A stretch of DNA of 64,000 bases from JAFGHJ01 sp964418485 (GTDB lineage Bacteria; Hydrothermota; UBA3072): the NCBI GenBank assembly GCA_964418485.1, contig CAYQMH010000002.1:15631-79630 (forward strand), read 5' to 3'. The notes under the pieces were generated by a model that saw nothing but the letters and a program-made list of their open reading frames with translations, was not told the DNA's origin and did no database searches. The position numbers and the translations under genes are program-made. Each line of letters starts with the position of its first letter. Position 1 is the first letter of the stretch. Below, in pieces: positions 28,102 through 37,294 of this stretch.

Positions 28102-29461
28102 AAAAGTGCATTTCGTCGGTATAGGTGGTATCGGTATGAGTGGTATTGCCGAGCTGCTCTGGAATATGGGTTTTGAAGTTACGGGTAGTGATATCAAAGA
28201 ATCTGAAAATACCAGTAGACTTAAAAAATTAGGAATAAAGATCGGAGTACCGCATAGTAAAGATAATGTTGGTGATGCGGATGTTGTGGTCTATACCTCG
28301 GCTTTATCTAAGGATAATGTGGAATTACAATATGCTAGGAAAGCAAATATCCCGATAAGCAGAAGGGCTGAGATGTTGGCTGAATTAATGAGGATTAAGT
28401 TTTCCATAGCGGTTGCGGGAACTCACGGTAAGTCTACGACTACTTCTCTTGTAGCATCGATTTTAAGAGAGAAGAAGCTTGATCCTACTATAATTGTTGG
28501 TGGAATACTCAGGAGTACCGGGAATAATTCCAGATTGGGGGAAAGTGAATACCTTGTGGCTGAAGCGGATGAGAGTGATCGTTCTTTTCTGAAACTTTTT
28601 CCTACAGTGGCAGTTATTACAAATATAGATCTCGAACACCTTGATGTGTATAAAGACCTCGATGATATAAAAGATACTTTTAAAAGATTTGCGAATTCTG
28701 TTCCATTTTATGGGGCCGTTCATCTTTCCATGGACGATTCTGTTTCTCTTTCTATTCTTGCAGAAATCGAGAGAAAAGTAATAACTTTTGGTCTTTCTCC
28801 TAATGCGGATGTGAAGGGGATGAATATAAAAAGAAAGGGTTTTACCCATAGTTTTGATCTTGTTTCAAATGGAGTTAATATAAAAAATATTAAAGTAAAC
28901 CTTCCCGGTAGACATAATGTGATTAATGCTATAGCAGCTTGTTCTGTTGCTTTGGAATTAGGCGTCGATTCGGAGAGTATTAAACAAGGGGTGGGCAAAT
29001 GTACGGGTATTGCCAGAAGATTTGAAAAAAGAGGGTTTGAAAAAGGAATTCTTGTTGTAGATGATTACGCTCATCATCCGAGAGAAATCCAGTCCACTCT
29101 TGCCGGAGCGAGAGCAGGTTGGGATGGAAGAATAGTGGCAGTATTTCAACCGCATTTGTATTCAAGAACTATATTGCTTAAAAAAGAATTTGGGAAGGCT
29201 TTTTTTCAGGCGGATAAGGTTATTGTTACGGATATTTATCCGTCGCGAGAAGAACCGATACCTGGAATTACGGGTGAAATTATTAAAGACCAATGCATAA
29301 ATTTTGGTCACAAAGATGTGGAATACATAGAGGAAAAAGAAGAAATCCCGAAGTTCTTGGTTCCGCAGCTTTCAAAGGGTGATATGGTAATTTTGCTCGG
29401 CGCGGGGAATATATACAATATCGCAGAGGATATAATCGATGGAATTAGAAATCAAAGATGA
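28085..29461 (+). CDS. murC: UDP-N-acetylmuramate:L-alanine ligase (MurC)
   Basis: 458 residues. N-terminal HFVGIGGIGMSGIAELL, P-loop VAGTHGKSTTTSL, EADESDRSFL, and C-terminal DDYAHHPREI plus FQPHLYSRT. First amino acid addition to UDP-MurNAc. Overlaps murG by 17 nt and murB by 23 nt. Confidence 0.97.
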   Translation: MFGKFKKVHFVGIGGIGMSGIAELLWNMGFEVTGSDIKESENTSRLKKLGIKIGVPHSKDNVGDADVVVYTSALSKDNVELQYARKANIPISRRAEMLAELMRIKFSIAVAGTHGKSTTTSLVASILREKKLDPTIIVGGILRSTGNNSRLGESEYLVAEADESDRSFLKLFPTVAVITNIDLEHLDVYKDLDDIKDTFKRFANSVPFYGAVHLSMDDSVSLSILAEIERKVITFGLSPNADVKGMNIKRKGFTHSFDLVSNGVNIKNIKVNLPGRHNVINAIAACSVALELGVDSESIKQGVGKCTGIARRFEKRGFEKGILVVDDYAHHPREIQSTLAGARAGWDGRIVAVFQPHLYSRTILLKKEFGKAFFQADKVIVTDIYPSREEPIPGITGEIIKDQCINFGHKDVEYIEEKEEIPKFLVPQLSKGDMVILLGAGNIYNIAEDIIDGIRNQR

Positions 29462-30329
29462 TATATTATTAGATGAACCTCTTTCTTCGCATACTACATT
29501 GCATCTTGGAGGTAGGGCAAAATATTTTATGATGGCAGCAAATACGAGGGATATTTCCAGAGCTATTTCTTTCTCAAAAGAAAAGGAGCTTCCCAGTTGT
29601 ATAATGGGTAGAGGCTCGAACATGCTTTTTTTAGATGAAGGTTTTTCCGGAGTGGTAATAAGTACAAAAGGGATGGATGAAATCAATATTAGTAATACTA
29701 AAGTATTTGCAAAATCGGGAGCTAATTTGTCGGCTGTTATAAATGTTGCAAAAGAATCTTCTTTATCCGGTTTTGAATCTCTGGTTGGTATTCCCGGGAG
29801 TGTAGGGGGGGCTTCTGTTATGAATGCGGGGGCTTTTGACTGTGAGATAGGTGATTATATAGAAGCAGTTAAAGTTTTGAGGGACGGGGAGGAGGTTAGA
29901 ATCGAAGATATACGGTTTGATTATAGGCAGTCCAGTCTTTCAGATGAAATCGTTGTCGAGGTTGAATTTTTGTTGACCGAGAAAGAAAAGAAAGAAATTG
30001 AAAATAAAATTAAAGATATAACTGATCTCAGAAAGAAGAGGCAACCTGATTTTCCTAAGGGTACGGGAACCTGCGGGTCGATTTTTAAGAATCCCAAGGG
30101 TCTTACCGCGGGAGAATTGATTGAAAAAGCGGGTCTTAAAGGAACAAGAATCGGGGGAGTGTGGGTTTCCCGGAAACATTGCAATTATTTTCTCACCAAC
30201 CCTCAGGCTACTTCCTGGGATTTTATCGAGTTAATAAAAGTTGTTAGAGATAAAGTTGAAAAAGATTCAGGAGTTACCTTAGAATTGGAGGTAAAAGTAA
30301 TTGGCGAAGAAAAAGAAATCCAGATTTAG
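29439..30329 (+). CDS. murB: UDP-N-acetylenolpyruvoylglucosamine reductase (MurB)
   Basis: 296 residues, FAD/NADPH enzyme making UDP-MurNAc. The N-terminal PLSSHTTLHLGG, FAD-binding MGRGSNMLF and VGIPGSVGGASVMNAGAF, with the C-terminal GTCGSIFKNP serine proton-donor motif and AGLKGTRIGG, indicate a type II MurB. Murein genes are followed directly by ftsQ, which overlaps by 29 nt. Confidence 0.96.
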   Translation: MELEIKDDILLDEPLSSHTTLHLGGRAKYFMMAANTRDISRAISFSKEKELPSCIMGRGSNMLFLDEGFSGVVISTKGMDEINISNTKVFAKSGANLSAVINVAKESSLSGFESLVGIPGSVGGASVMNAGAFDCEIGDYIEAVKVLRDGEEVRIEDIRFDYRQSSLSDEIVVEVEFLLTEKEKKEIENKIKDITDLRKKRQPDFPKGTGTCGSIFKNPKGLTAGELIEKAGLKGTRIGGVWVSRKHCNYFLTNPQATSWDFIELIKVVRDKVEKDSGVTLELEVKVIGEEKEIQI

Positions 30330-30948
30330 AATACGCTATTTATTGATATTACTGATAATGTATTTCTTATACAAAATACTTATCGTTTCTCTTCCTATAG
30401 GGAAAGCTCATGTGAGTTATTCTAAGGGAGTTACGGAGAAGAGGAAGGAAGAAATCGGAAAAATAGTTAAGCGAACCGGACTCGATGATTTAAATGAGTT
30501 AAAGGATTCAATTGAATCTCTTCCCTGGGTGAGTTCGGTTCATTTAGGCAGGAATATTTTAGGCAGATTAAGAATTGTTGTTTCTCCGAGAGTACCGAGG
30601 GTTCGAATTGCTGGATCTAAGGATAAGGTTATAGATAAAGAAGGTTTTATTTTTAATTATGATATAACTGATTCGCTGCCTATGGTTGAACTGAGCAAAG
30701 GTGTTCAGAGCGAAGACATAGCAAAGGCGCTTGGTATTTTTGGAATTCTGACTGAATTTAATATCGATAAGGTGCAGATCGATCGTGGTAAGGTAAAAAC
30801 AAAGAGTTCTAACTGTGAAGTTATCTGGGGTAACGATGGATTCGTGAGGAAATATGAAATACTTAAACGTATATTAGGAGATAATATAAGTGAGTTTAAG
30901 GGAACACTTGACTTTAGGTTTAAAAATATGGTGGTTTTAAGGAGGTAA
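30301..30948 (+). CDS. ftsQ: FtsQ/DivIB-type division protein
   Basis: 215 residues: a basic N-terminus, one membrane helix (YLLILLIMYFLYKILIVSL, 13-31), then a POTRA-like region (LKDSIESLPWVSSVHLGRNILGRL) and FtsQ-like beta domain with a DKEGFIFN motif. TTG start with GGAGG 9 nt upstream, inside murB. Identification rests on topology, the SLPWV motif and the position between murB and ftsA. Confidence 0.88.
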   Translation: MAKKKKSRFRIRYLLILLIMYFLYKILIVSLPIGKAHVSYSKGVTEKRKEEIGKIVKRTGLDDLNELKDSIESLPWVSSVHLGRNILGRLRIVVSPRVPRVRIAGSKDKVIDKEGFIFNYDITDSLPMVELSKGVQSEDIAKALGIFGILTEFNIDKVQIDRGKVKTKSSNCEVIWGNDGFVRKYEILKRILGDNISEFKGTLDFRFKNMVVLRR

Positions 30949-30951
30949 GCA

Positions 30952-32190
30952 TTGGGTGAAGGAAATGAAGTTGTAGTAGGGTTGGATCTTGGTACAACAA
31001 AAATCGCTTCTGTTATTGCCGAAGTTGAAGAAGGAAAGGTTAATATTATAGGGGTAGGTAAATATACTTCTGAGGGCCTTCGTAAGGGGATCGTTATAAA
31101 CATAGATAAGACAGTCCAGTCGATACTTAAAGCAATGAGAGAAGCAGAAATGATGGCAGGAAAAGAAGCTGCCGGAGTATTTACCGGAATTGCGGGAGAT
31201 CATATAAGGAATATTCAGGGAAAAGGAGTCGTGGCGGTAGCAGGACCGGATAATGAAATTACCAAGGAAGATGTAGCTAGAGTCCTGGAAGGGGCAAAAT
31301 CTATGGCTTTGCCGGTTGACAGGGAGGTAATTCATATTATACCGACCGATTTTGTGTTAGATGGGCAGGGGGGGATAGACGACCCAATAGGGATGTTTGC
31401 TCAAAGATTAGAAGCTAGTGTGGTGATTGTAACCGGAGCTGTTACTTCTGCTAAAAATATATGTAAATGCGTTAATAAAGCGGGTTATGAAGTTAACGAT
31501 ATTATACTTCAACCGCTTGCGTCTTCGTACGCGGTCCTGTCCGGTGAAGAAAAAGAAGCAGGAGCTGTTCTTATGGATATAGGAGGAGGTACTACCGATA
31601 TAGCAGTTTTTTACAACGGCAGTTTAAGAAAAACTTCTGTGATCGGCTTGGGCGGAGAGAATATTACTAATGATATTGGAATAGGACTAAGGTGTTCATA
31701 TGCGGAAGGGGAAAGAGTGAAAATAGAATTCGGGACAGTTAAGGAGCTTCCCGAAGATAGGAGAAAGGAAATGATTTCGGTGAAAGGTATATCGGGTTCG
31801 AGAGATAAGCAGGTAACACTAGATTTATTGCAGCAAATTTTAAAACCTCGAGTGGAAGAAATATTGACGTTGGCTCACCGGGTAATTAGCGGTGACCCTC
31901 TATACGAGATGCTATCAGCAGGTGTGGTTTTAACCGGTGGTACCGCTAAATTAGATGGTATTACAGAGTTGGCAGAGGATATTTTTGGTTTACCGGTAAG
32001 GGTAGGAATGCCGTCTGAAGATGTTGTTGGTCTTCGTGACGCAGTTTCCGATCCATCCTTTGCGACATCGGTTGGACTTATAAAATATGGAGCGTATAGT
32101 TCCGGCGAGAAGTTAAGAAAAATCCAGGGCAAGAGTATGTTCGATTCCGTTTTAAAAAGAATGAATCAGTGGTTTGAAGAGTTTTTTTAA
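30952..32190 (+). CDS. ftsA: Cell division actin homolog FtsA
   Basis: 412 residues, actin fold. VVGLDLGTTKIASVIAE (phosphate 1), MDIGGGTTDIAVF (phosphate 2) and VVLTGGTAKLDGI (adenosine). The C-terminal FDSVLKRMNQWFEEFF is the amphipathic membrane-targeting helix that tethers FtsZ. TTG start after AAGGAGG. 12 nt separate it from ftsZ. Confidence 0.97.
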   Translation: MGEGNEVVVGLDLGTTKIASVIAEVEEGKVNIIGVGKYTSEGLRKGIVINIDKTVQSILKAMREAEMMAGKEAAGVFTGIAGDHIRNIQGKGVVAVAGPDNEITKEDVARVLEGAKSMALPVDREVIHIIPTDFVLDGQGGIDDPIGMFAQRLEASVVIVTGAVTSAKNICKCVNKAGYEVNDIILQPLASSYAVLSGEEKEAGAVLMDIGGGTTDIAVFYNGSLRKTSVIGLGGENITNDIGIGLRCSYAEGERVKIEFGTVKELPEDRRKEMISVKGISGSRDKQVTLDLLQQILKPRVEEILTLAHRVISGDPLYEMLSAGVVLTGGTAKLDGITELAEDIFGLPVRVGMPSEDVVGLRDAVSDPSFATSVGLIKYGAYSSGEKLRKIQGKSMFDSVLKRMNQWFEEFF

Positions 32191-32202
32191 AAAGGAGGCG
32201 TA

Positions 32203-33351
32203 ATGTTTAAATCTAAAGGTAAAACTAATAGTCCGGCTAAGATTAGAGTTGTGGGAGTTGGAGGTTGTGGCGGAAATGCAGTAACTACGATGGTAGAGTC
32301 GGGGATGTCTGGTGTTGATTTCTGGGCGATAAATACTGATGTGCAGGACATAAGTCTGGTTCCCACCAACGATAAGATTCAAATCGGTAAAGAATTAACC
32401 AGAGGTAGAGGTACAGGTGGAGATCCTGAACTCGGGAGACAAGCGGCCGAGGAGAGTATTGATGATCTGCGAGTCCTGACCGAAGATGTTGATATGTTAT
32501 TTATTACCGCCGGAATGGGAGGAGGAACAGGTACAGGAGCCTCTCCTGTTATTGCTTCTCTTGCCAAAGAGAAAGGAGTTTTGACTGTTGGAGTGGTTAC
32601 GACACCTTTCTATTATGAATCAAGCAGAATAAAAAAGGCTAAGAAGGGAATAAAAGCTCTTTCACCGGTTGTTGACACTTTGCTTGTGGTTCCCAACGAT
32701 AGATTAATGAGTATGGGAAATATGTCTCTTGCTAAAGCTTTAAGTGAAGTTTCAATGGATGTTTTAATGAAGGCAGTTAAAAGCATCAGCGGATTATTGC
32801 TTAAAGATGCTTACTGGAGTCTGGATTTTGCGGATGTTAAGACAGTAATGTCTAAGAGAGGTAAAGCCCTGATGGGAATGGGAAGAGCATCCGGCGAGAA
32901 CAAGGCTTTGGAGGCTGCTCAGGGAGCTATCAATTCACCTTTGCTTGAGGATACGGATATATCTCAGTCAAAAGCGGCTCTCGTTAATTTTACAGTCGAT
33001 AAAGAAGATTTCACTTTGAAAGAAATGAAAGAGGCTATGGAAGTTATAAGGGAAGCTGTTGGAGCAGAGGATGATGAGGATAGTGATATATTTATGGGAG
33101 TCGTTTTTGAGGAAAAACGTACTGAGGCTGAAATTACTTTGATTGCAACAGGTATAGGAGAGCCGGAAAAAGACGAAATCGATAAAATCGATTTCAGAGG
33201 AATTTCAAGTGCAAGAGATTTTGATGGTATAAGTGAATTAAATAAACTAAAGGAAAATCTGGAGATTTTTGATACCCCTGCTTTTATTAGAGATAAGAAG
33301 TTGATCGAAGATCTTGATGTTCCCACGTTTTTAAGAAAGCAGATGGATTAA
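32203..33351 (+). CDS. ftsZ: Cell division tubulin homolog FtsZ
   Basis: 382 residues. GTP signature GMGGGTGTGASP (about 104-115) and the T7-loop region SLDFADVKTVM (about 206). The T7 loop normally starts with Asn (NxDFADV); here it is Ser. The C-terminus carries two FtsA/ZipA-binding-like peptides, DTPAFIRDKK and DVPTFLRKQMD, instead of one. AAAGGAGG precedes the ATG. Last gene of the dcw cluster proper. Confidence 0.97.
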   Translation: MFKSKGKTNSPAKIRVVGVGGCGGNAVTTMVESGMSGVDFWAINTDVQDISLVPTNDKIQIGKELTRGRGTGGDPELGRQAAEESIDDLRVLTEDVDMLFITAGMGGGTGTGASPVIASLAKEKGVLTVGVVTTPFYYESSRIKKAKKGIKALSPVVDTLLVVPNDRLMSMGNMSLAKALSEVSMDVLMKAVKSISGLLLKDAYWSLDFADVKTVMSKRGKALMGMGRASGENKALEAAQGAINSPLLEDTDISQSKAALVNFTVDKEDFTLKEMKEAMEVIREAVGAEDDEDSDIFMGVVFEEKRTEAEITLIATGIGEPEKDEIDKIDFRGISSARDFDGISELNKLKENLEIFDTPAFIRDKKLIEDLDVPTFLRKQMD

Positions 33352-33387
33352 TACCTTACTTCGAGCAGATAAATTGGATTATTAGCT

Positions 33388-33420
33388 ATTGGCTTTTTGC
33401 CTTTTGCTTTTTGCTTTAAT
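33388..33420 (+). repeat. Word array before the four-helix gene
   Basis: Degenerate 7-8 nt words (TTGGCTTT, TTGCCTTT, TGCTTTTT) in the gap between ftsZ and the next gene. A complementary-type 7-nt word array (GCTGGAA, GCTGACG, GCTAAAG, TCTAAAG) spans the 3' end of that gene at 33768-33806. Confidence 0.7.
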
Positions 33421-33428
33421 TTTTTAAA

Positions 33429-33788
33429 ATGAGAAATTTTAGAAACCTTAATGTATGGAAAGAAGGAATTAGGCTTGCAGAAGAGGTCTACAAATTATCG
33501 GGATTGTTACCTGGTACTGAGAAAGATGGATTAAAGAGTCAGGTATGTAGATCATCTATATCAATTCCTTCAAATATTGCTGAAGGATGCAGTAGAGACA
33601 GTGAAGTATATTTTAAAAGATTTTTGGAAATCGCTTTAGTTTCTTCATTCGAATTGGAAACTCAATTTTTAATAGTTAAGGAGCTCGATTTGATTCCAAA
33701 GGACAAGTTAAATAAAGTATTGGATTTATTAGACAAAGAGCAAAGAATGCTTAATATTTTTGTTGAAAAGCTGGAAGCTGACGGCTAA
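33429..33788 (+). CDS. Four-helix bundle protein (S23/Avd-like)
   Basis: 119 residues matching the small four-helix bundle family first seen as rRNA intervening-sequence proteins: FRNLNVWKEGIRLAEEVYKL, then KSQVCRSSISIPSNIAEGCSR and RFLEIALVSSFELETQFLI. Function unknown; relatives include Avd of diversity-generating retroelements, but no reverse transcriptase or variable repeat is visible here. Inserted between ftsZ and ligA and flanked by word repeats, with its stop codon inside one, which suggests it arrived as a mobile unit. Confidence 0.9.
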   Translation: MRNFRNLNVWKEGIRLAEEVYKLSGLLPGTEKDGLKSQVCRSSISIPSNIAEGCSRDSEVYFKRFLEIALVSSFELETQFLIVKELDLIPKDKLNKVLDLLDKEQRMLNIFVEKLEADG

Positions 33789-33810
33789 AGTCTAAAGGCT
33801 CGAGAGTTAT

Positions 33811-35844
33811 ATGTCCGGAGAAACTGCTCCCGATGAAATAAAGAAAGAGGTCGAGGAACTTCGAAAACAAATCCGTTATAATAATTATAAGTATTACGTC
33901 TTAAATCAGCCTGAGATATCAGATTTCGAGTTCGATTCATTGTTAAGTAGATTAAAAGATATTGAAGAAAAATATCCTGAAATGCGAGATCCGTATTCTC
34001 CTACAATGAGAGTTGGGGGAGAACCGTTGGAAGGTTTTTCTCATGTTACTCACGAGCCTCCGATGTTGTCTCTCGATAATACATACGACGAGAATGAACT
34101 TAAGGAATTCGAGCGAAGGGTTTTCAGGAATCTTAATGAAGATATTAAGAAGATTGAATGGGTTATAGAACAGAAGATAGATGGAGTTGCCGTTTCTCTC
34201 GAGTACGAGTACGGCAAGTTTATCAGGGGGTCTACACGCGGTGATGGAGTTATCGGGGATGATATAACGCAGAATTTGAAGACAATAAAGAGTGTACCTC
34301 TAGAACTTTTTGATGATGGGAATAGCTATGAACGTCTTGAAGTTAGAGGCGAAGTTTTTATGCCGAATTCTTCGTTTTTGAAGTTGAATAAAGAAAGAGA
34401 AGAAAATGGAGAGCAGTTATTTGCAAATCCAAGGAATGCGACTGCAGGAACTCTAAAGAGCCTTGATTCGAAAGTTGTAGCGGAAAGAAATCTTGATATT
34501 TATATTCATTCATATGGAAGTTTACCCGGTGATATAAAAACACACAAGGGAGCACTTGATATGTTGGGGGAAATCGGATTTAAGGTTAGTTCTCTTCGTG
34601 AAATTCGGAGCAGTATCGAAGATTCGAAGGATTTGATAAAAGAGTGGAGTACAAAAAGGTTTAACCTTCCATATCAAACAGACGGTCTTGTTTTTAAGAT
34701 TAACGCCCTTCACATGAGAGAAATTTTGGGTTCGACTTCGAAATCACCCAGGTGGGCTGTTGCTTTTAAATTTCCTGCTGAGAGAAAAATTACCCGTTTA
34801 AACGATATAGAAGTATCTATAGGGAGAACAGGTATTGCCACACCTATTGCTATGCTTGAACCGGTTTTCATAGCCGGTACTACAGTATCGAGAGCATCCC
34901 TATTCAACAGGGATGAAATCGAAAGAAAGGATATTAGGGTTGGTGATAAGGTTTTTCTTGAGAAAGGTGGGGATATAATCCCTCACGTCGTAGGGGTGAA
35001 TAAAGATGCGAGAGACGGAAGCGAGAAAAAGTTTAAATTTCCGGATAAATGCCCGGTTTGCAGTGAAAAACTTATACATCCGGAGGGGGAAGTTTATTAT
35101 AGATGTATTAATGTACAGTGTCCCTCTCAGGTCAAAAAAAGTATTCTGCATTATGGATGCAGGGATGGTATGAATATAGATGGTTTGGGTGAAGTTCTTG
35201 TAGATCAATTAGTAGAAAATAATTTGATTTCTAATTATGCTGATCTTTATTATTTGAAACAGGGTGATATTGAGGAACTCGAGAGAATGGGAGAAAAATC
35301 TGCCGAAAATCTATTAAAAGGTATCGAAAATAGCAAGAAAAAATTATTTGACCGTTTAATATTTTCTTTAGGCATACCTTTTGTCGGAACTTATAACGCA
35401 AAGTTACTAGCTGAGGCTTTCCCTTCAATAGATAAATTGAAAAATGCAACCAAAGATGAATTATTTACTATAAAGGGAATAGGGGAGAACACCGCTTCGT
35501 CTGTCGTATCTTTTTTCCGGAATAAGAAAAACCTTCTGGTTATAGAAAAACTCAAAAAAGCTGGTGTTACTATGGAAGGTAAAGCAAAGAAAGAAGGAGA
35601 GCTTCCTTTGAAGGGCAAGAGTTTTGTCTTTACAGGCGACTTAGATAGATATAGTCGAAGAGAAGCGCAAGGTTTGGTTGAAAGTTTAGGAGGAAGGGCA
35701 GTAGGCTCGGTATCTAAAAATACTGATTATGTTGTAGCGGGTGAGAATCCGGGTTCGAAATTCGGAAAAGCGAAAGAATTGGGTGTGAAGGTTATTGGAG
35801 AAGAGGAATTTTTGAAATTGATTTCCGATACGAAAAAGACTTAA
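33811..35844 (+). CDS. ligA: NAD-dependent DNA ligase
   Basis: 677 residues, standard length. N-terminal Ia domain, adenylation motif with Lys in QKIDGVAVS (about 117), OB domain, zinc finger CPVCSEKL...CINVQCPSQ, HhH repeats (ELERMGEKSAENLL) and a C-terminal BRCT domain (GKSFVFTGDLDRYSRREA). Seals nicks in replication and repair. The TAA stop is the first part of a word element that fills the downstream gap. Confidence 0.98.
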   Translation: MSGETAPDEIKKEVEELRKQIRYNNYKYYVLNQPEISDFEFDSLLSRLKDIEEKYPEMRDPYSPTMRVGGEPLEGFSHVTHEPPMLSLDNTYDENELKEFERRVFRNLNEDIKKIEWVIEQKIDGVAVSLEYEYGKFIRGSTRGDGVIGDDITQNLKTIKSVPLELFDDGNSYERLEVRGEVFMPNSSFLKLNKEREENGEQLFANPRNATAGTLKSLDSKVVAERNLDIYIHSYGSLPGDIKTHKGALDMLGEIGFKVSSLREIRSSIEDSKDLIKEWSTKRFNLPYQTDGLVFKINALHMREILGSTSKSPRWAVAFKFPAERKITRLNDIEVSIGRTGIATPIAMLEPVFIAGTTVSRASLFNRDEIERKDIRVGDKVFLEKGGDIIPHVVGVNKDARDGSEKKFKFPDKCPVCSEKLIHPEGEVYYRCINVQCPSQVKKSILHYGCRDGMNIDGLGEVLVDQLVENNLISNYADLYYLKQGDIEELERMGEKSAENLLKGIENSKKKLFDRLIFSLGIPFVGTYNAKLLAEAFPSIDKLKNATKDELFTIKGIGENTASSVVSFFRNKKNLLVIEKLKKAGVTMEGKAKKEGELPLKGKSFVFTGDLDRYSRREAQGLVESLGGRAVGSVSKNTDYVVAGENPGSKFGKAKELGVKVIGEEEFLKLISDTKKT

Positions 35845-36080
35845 CCACAGAGTGCACAGAGGAAGAAAAAACGCACAGAGAACACAAAGGAACAACAAAG
35901 AATTTTTATTGTTTGTACCCCACCCCTCACAAAAACAAAGAGTAACGACAAATAGCACAAATAACACAAATCTTTTTTGTTTTTACTATTTGACCATTTT
36001 TTAATTTAACTACTCAACTAATCCGAAGGATTGATTATTGGGATGCAGATTAACGCAGATTTAAAGGGATTTTTTTTGTT
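35843..36080 (+). repeat. Composite intergenic word element, copy B
   Basis: AACCACAGAG begins on the ligA stop codon. 35843-35971 is an inverted near-copy of 13790-13920: CACAGAG words, a C-rich centre and CACAAATA words. 35982-36032 matches 63725-63775 on the opposite strand with 3 mismatches in 51 nt. 36043-36062 is a GCAGATTAAC word array. Nothing else is seen in this gap. Confidence 0.88.
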
Positions 36081-36103
36081 GTAAGAAGTGCTGAACCTGT
36101 TCC

Positions 36104-36538
36104 TCATTGAATTATATCTTTAAATATTTCTTCCTTTATTTTTGTCTTTTTTCCCCATAAATCTTTTCGCATAGCAACAACAGCTTTTGTATAAGAATTA
36201 TAATCTCTATTCTTTATAAAATTGGTAATAGTGTATATTACTTCATCGTTGGCAAATATAATTCCATGTAATAATTCAGATTTAATTTCATCAATAAAAT
36301 CTTCAAGAGTATTTAAATCTGGGCGGTGGTCTTTTACAAATCTAGTACCATGCTTTTCGAATTGTAATACAGTAAGCATTTGTATTATAATAGCTGCATA
36401 TCTTTTTCGTTTCCATTCGTATTCTTCATTTTTTAAATCCTTCTTATATTGGAACCTATATTGGAAATATGCGCCTAAAATACTACCGAGGCCAATAGCA
36501 GTTAAGAATGATAAAAATAATTCAATAGAAATATTCAT
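36104..36538 (-). CDS. Single-helix membrane protein, unknown
   Basis: 144 residues; not recognised. One membrane helix (LFLSFLTAIGLGSILGAYF, 7-25) and a charged cytoplasmic part (FQYKKDLKNEEYEWKRKRY) that looks helical, as in many small accessory-island membrane proteins. The start has no good ribosome site, but a micro-ORF from the promoter module ends 17 nt inside this gene, so it could be translated by coupling. Base composition is like the neighbours. Confidence 0.6.
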   Translation of the reverse strand: MNISIELFLSFLTAIGLGSILGAYFQYRFQYKKDLKNEEYEWKRKRYAAIIIQMLTVLQFEKHGTRFVKDHRPDLNTLEDFIDEIKSELLHGIIFANDEVIYTITNFIKNRDYNSYTKAVVAMRKDLWGKKTKIKEEIFKDIIQ

Positions 36539-36632
36539 TATTTACTCTTAGGTAGTACGACATTTCATACAGCTTGCCCATAGTCAAACTTGTTCGTTTA
36601 TGCTCCTGTTTAATACTAGTTGTTGAATTCAT
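36522..36632 (-). CDS. Leaderless micro-ORF, 36 residues, overlapping the membrane gene
   Basis: Begins at the ATG lying 7 nt after the module -10 box (MNSTTSIKQEHKRT...) and ends 17 nt inside the next gene. It could be translated from a leaderless mRNA and couple translation of the 144-residue protein. There is no homology evidence; it may only be a leader. Confidence 0.35.
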   Translation of the reverse strand: MNSTTSIKQEHKRTSLTMGKLYEMSYYLRVNNEYFY

Positions 36633-36667
36633 GATAATTATTATAGTCATTTTACTTTAACTGTTAA
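36621..36667 (-). promoter_or_regulatory. Island promoter module, copy M1
   Basis: TTAACA (36662-36667), 16-nt spacer, TATAAT (36640-36645), ATG with A at 36632. Shares AAGTAAAATGACTATAATAA and the ATGAATTCAA tail with M2, M3 and partly M4-M6. Its -35 has one mismatch from the other copies. Confidence 0.7.
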
Positions 36668-36782
36668 GCTTCAGCTACATAATGTTCCGCCTGTCCGCGT
36701 CTGGGGTGGATAGGGTAAAGGACATTAGCCCACAACGTATATGCTGTGTTAGGCGATGCTCTGGTGGCCTTGTATTTGGACC
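36668..36782. other. Possible attC-like half-site and hairpin region
   Basis: On the minus strand GCCTAACACAGCATATACG starts here with the RYYYAAC form of an integron site, and the methyltransferase 3' end at 37761-37785 shares TAACACAGCATA. A matching GTTRRRY half-site was not found. Pairable TAATGT/ACATTA segments occur. Low certainty. Confidence 0.25.
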
Positions 36783-37064
36783 TTATTGTTTCTTGGTATT
36801 TTCCTCAATCTTAACCTGACAAAGGGCTGTCTGAGCCTGTAATTTAAGCGAGAAGGCTTTCTCTCTGCCAATGTAAAAACCAATCGCTCCGAAGATTACT
36901 AAACCAAGAAGTGCTACACCTGCTCCCTTTACTGCGTATCCGACGATACCACCGATTAAAGCACCTACAATTGTGCATTTCGCAATGATCGTATTTGCCT
37001 TTCTGTGCAGACGGTCGGCGAACTCGTATATAACTTTTGGGTCATATTGGACCATATAAATCAC
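36783..37064 (-). CDS. Small glycine-rich membrane protein
   Basis: 93 residues, unknown. N-terminal polar helix (YEFADRLHRKANTII), then two close hydrophobic segments (CTIVGALIGGIVGYAVKGAG and VALLGLVIFGAIGFYIG) rich in Gly, as in glycine-zipper membrane proteins. Strong ribosome site AAGGAGGTGA before the ATG. Preceded by micro-ORF 2 and promoter module M2. Confidence 0.7.
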   Translation of the reverse strand: MIYMVQYDPKVIYEFADRLHRKANTIIAKCTIVGALIGGIVGYAVKGAGVALLGLVIFGAIGFYIGREKAFSLKLQAQTALCQVKIEENTKKQ

Positions 37065-37094
37065 CTCCTTCTTGTGTTTTTTCGCTTAACATAT

Positions 37095-37259
37095 TCATAA
37101 ATGCATTGCAGATATCCTCCCAATTTTGCAGTGTAGATGCAATGCGGATATACCGTTTTTAGGAGAATTGCCAGAATATCCTTCTAAATATTTTTGCTGT
37201 ATATCACTTTCTTTTTTAAAATTTAGATTGTCCATTTGAATACTAACTATTGAATTCAT
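37095..37259 (-). CDS. Leaderless micro-ORF, 54 residues
   Basis: Starts at the module M2 ATG (MNSIVSIQMDNLNFKKES...). Ends 30 nt before the 93-residue gene. A longer version from 37298 is rejected because it would start upstream of the promoter boxes. Real translation is uncertain. Confidence 0.35.
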   Translation of the reverse strand: MNSIVSIQMDNLNFKKESDIQQKYLEGYSGNSPKNGISALHLHCKIGRISAMHL

Positions 37260-37294
37260 GATAATTATTATAATCATTTTACTTAGACTGTCAA
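37251..37294 (-). promoter_or_regulatory. Island promoter module, copy M2
   Basis: TTGACA (37289-37294), 16-nt spacer, TATAAT (37267-37272), ATG with A at 37259 after 7 nt. The 37300-37400 stretch between this and the next gene holds nothing recognised. Confidence 0.85.

Noticed and set aside
36668..36760. A full integron attC site
   Set aside because: One RYYYAAC half-site is present but no inverted GTTRRRY partner at a proper distance; kept only as a low-interest note.
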